From Diphasiastrum complanatum (lineage: Eukaryota > Streptophyta > Lycopodiopsida > Lycopodiales > Lycopodiaceae), in NCBI GenBank assembly GCA_029204225.1, contig CM055100.1, forward strand, positions 57,672,345 to 57,736,344: DNA of 64,000 nucleotides. The letters are read 5' to 3'. A model generated the notes under the pieces. It worked only from the letters and a program-made list of their open reading frames with translations. It was not told the origin of the DNA and did no database searches. Position 1 is the first letter of the stretch; every line of letters starts with the position of its first letter. Of this stretch, positions 62,139 through 64,000 are shown one piece after another. The position numbers and the translations under genes are program-made.

Positions 62139-64000
62139 TCAGTCAACGAACATTTGACCGTCGTCTTCATGTCTTTGGTCCTCGAAGCTTTTTAGTTTGC
62201 GACCACATAGCTCCCTTATTTCTCTTTTGCCTTGAGCTAAAGCTATCATAGCTTTGTGGCCAAAAACAATTAGTTTCTTCAGCTCCCTCTCAAAGCATGG
62301 TAGCTTTATAACTCCCAAACTCTTTCTCTGCCTATCAAAAAAACCTTTGTCTAGGGCCTTGGTGAAGATGTCTGCCACCATTTGCTTTGTGCCAATGAAG
62401 CTGGTCTTCAATTCCCTTCTAGTGACCAGGTCCCTTATCAAGTGATACTTGATTGCGATGTGTTTCGTCCTTGAGTGAAACACGGGATCCTTCATAAGGT
62501 GAATTGCAGAAGTATTGTCCATCTGCAGAATCAGTGGCTCTTGGTTGGTTTCACCCAGTTCGTCGAGGAACTGTCTTAGCCATGTAATTTCGTTGGCCAT
62601 CTTTGCGGCTGCAACGTATTCTGCTTCATAGGATGATTGAGCTATAATGGTCTGCTTCTTGCTGACCTAGAGAATTGTTGTGCTTGTTGCAATGGTGCAC
62701 CCTCCTGAGACACTTTTACAATCGTCCTTGAGAGATGCCCAACTAGCATCACTATAGGAGTGTATCTGGAAACTTGCATCACGAGAATAACACAACCCAT
62801 AATCCTTCGTCTGTTGAAGGTATTGTAAGATTCACTTTGCGATCTTCCAGAGTGCTAAGCCTGGATTCATGCTGAATTGACTCATTCTGAACACGGCATA
62901 AGCAATGTCGGGGCATGTGTTGTCTGCTAGATACATCAAAAATCCGATCAGCCTCTTGTAAGGCATGTGTTGCATCATCTCCTGCTCTTCTTCTATCTTC
63001 AAACAATCTTTGTTCGTTAGGATTGTCCCTGCAAGCATTGGGGTATTTGCCCCTTTGCAATCTGTCATCCCAAAATCATCTAGGATTTTCTAGGTGTACC
63101 TTGACTGATGAAGGTATCTCTTTCCTTCATCATAGTCGCGGTCAATCTGCAAGCCTAGATAACATCTGGCTTCTCCTAGGTCTCTTATCTCGAAATATTT
63201 CGAGATCTCATTCTTCACTCCTGCAATCAGACCTTCGCTTCTGCATAGTATCAGGGTGTCATCCACATACACAACAACAATGATGATCTCCCCATATTTG
63301 ATTCTCACATAAACATTGGAATCGACTATCAATGGATCAAATAGGATTTCAGGGCTTGATCTTTCTTCTTATACCATTGTCGTGCTGATTGCTTCAGACC
63401 ATAGATACTCTTGTGCATTTGGCATGCATAGGTAGGAAGCGGAGGTATAACCTGGAGGTTGATCCATGTAGACCTCTTCGTCTAATTCGCCATGTAGGAA
63501 TGTTGTCTTCTCATCAACGATGTAAATTTTGAGGTCGTATGTAGTTGCATATGCAAATAGTAGGCATAAGAAAACATGTTTCACCACTGGAGAGAAGGTC
63601 TTAGTGTAGTCGATGCCGTACTTTTGAGAAAAACCCTTCGCTATAAGTCTGGCCTTGTATCTCAAAACATCTCCATTCGGTCCATACTTGAGTTTGTAAA
63701 CCCATTTGTATTGCACTGTTTTTCGTTTCTCTGGCACTGGTTGCAGTGTCCATACCTCATTTTTCTTCATGGATTCGATTTCTTCGTTCATGGCTTGGAT
63801 CCATTTGTCATTCTCTGGACTATCGATGGCTTCCTCAAATGTTTGTGATTCGCCATTGAATCCACAAAATTCTTCGGATGTAGAAGCCGAGCTGCTTGGC
63901 ACAAATCTTGCTGGCGCTCTTCGCTTTCTCATTGATCTCCTAGGAGATTCTTCTAGTACTGCAATGCTCTTGCCTTTGTCTCTTTGGCTAGATCCGGAAC
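62139..64000 (-). pseudogene. Ty1/copia family D RT and RNase H (runs off the window)
   Basis: Minus strand from the right edge: linker with EEFCGFNGESQTFEEAIDSP near 63870; RT start KNEVWTLQPVPEKRKTVQYK and WVYKLKYGPNG, RYKARLIAKGFSQKYGIDY, TKTFSPVVK, DEKTTFLHGELDEEVYMDQP (63770-63450); VYVDDTLILCRSEGL (63270), DLGEARCYLGLQIDRDYDEG (63170); CKGANTPMLAGTI, PYKRLIGFLMYLADNTCPDI (63060-62910); RNase H with DASWASLKDDCKS, QSSYEAEYVAAAKMANEITW (62740-62580), MDNTSAIHLMKDPVFHSRTK (62516), KQMVADIFTKALDKGFF (62395). The C-terminal extension runs to 62139 (RELKKL...GQMFVD), longer than usual. Frames overlap with shifts near 63360, 63090 and 62830, so this copy is broken, but less decayed than the others. 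Integrase and gag lie beyond 64000. The fragment at 32490-33290 is the same family. Confidence 0.92.

Overview
This window looks like nuclear DNA of a land plant with a large, AT-rich, transposon-filled genome. The reasons are a plant-type glucose-6-phosphate dehydrogenase gene end, a plant-type GT47 (exostosin) glycosyltransferase gene with GT-AG introns, many Ty1/copia and Ty3/gypsy remnants, a TNP2-type (CACTA-like) DNA transposon and very long (GA/TC)n tracts. I cannot name the species. A fern, gymnosperm or other non-flowering plant is possible, but that is only a guess.

Layout. 1-1.6 kb: the last two exons of a G6PDH gene (+). 3.7-4.4 kb: an unidentified decayed reading frame (-). 5.1-10.2 kb: a Ty1/copia element (family A, +) with a 1147-bp 3' LTR whose end is tandemly duplicated. 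11.8-15 kb: Ty3/gypsy pieces in both orientations. 15.4-19.4 kb: a complete four-coding-exon GT47 gene (+, 495 codons), the only clearly intact host gene. 20.9-22.3 kb: two LTR/primer-binding-site ends. 22.3-23.0 kb: a decayed YIDD reverse transcriptase that is neither copia nor gypsy. 24.3-27.0 kb: copia A, gypsy and copia B fragments (-). 27-30.4 kb: nothing recognisable. 30.4-38.9 kb: a dense mosaic of gypsy and copia fragments, including a gag-protease copia (family B) without integrase or reverse transcriptase. 40.2-43.9 kb: a diverged tandem duplication with a period of about 2 kb, each unit starting with a (GA)n tract. 47.5-49.4 kb: a retrotransposon leader and LTR (-). 49.5-56.3 kb: a DNA transposon carrying a SET-domain (histone methyltransferase-like) gene directly upstream of a TNP2 transposase, with palindromic repeats at its right side. 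56.3-60.5 kb: copia family C (-). 61.5-64 kb: copia family D (-), running off the window.

The G6PDH and GT47 genes are ordinary host metabolism (oxidative pentose phosphate pathway; Golgi glycan synthesis). Nearly everything else is mobile DNA in decay. The most interesting item is the SET-domain gene packaged with, and possibly spliced to, a TNP2 transposase: exon phases fit across five SET-gene exons and on into the first transposase exon. The second is the YIDD reverse transcriptase, possibly Penelope-like.
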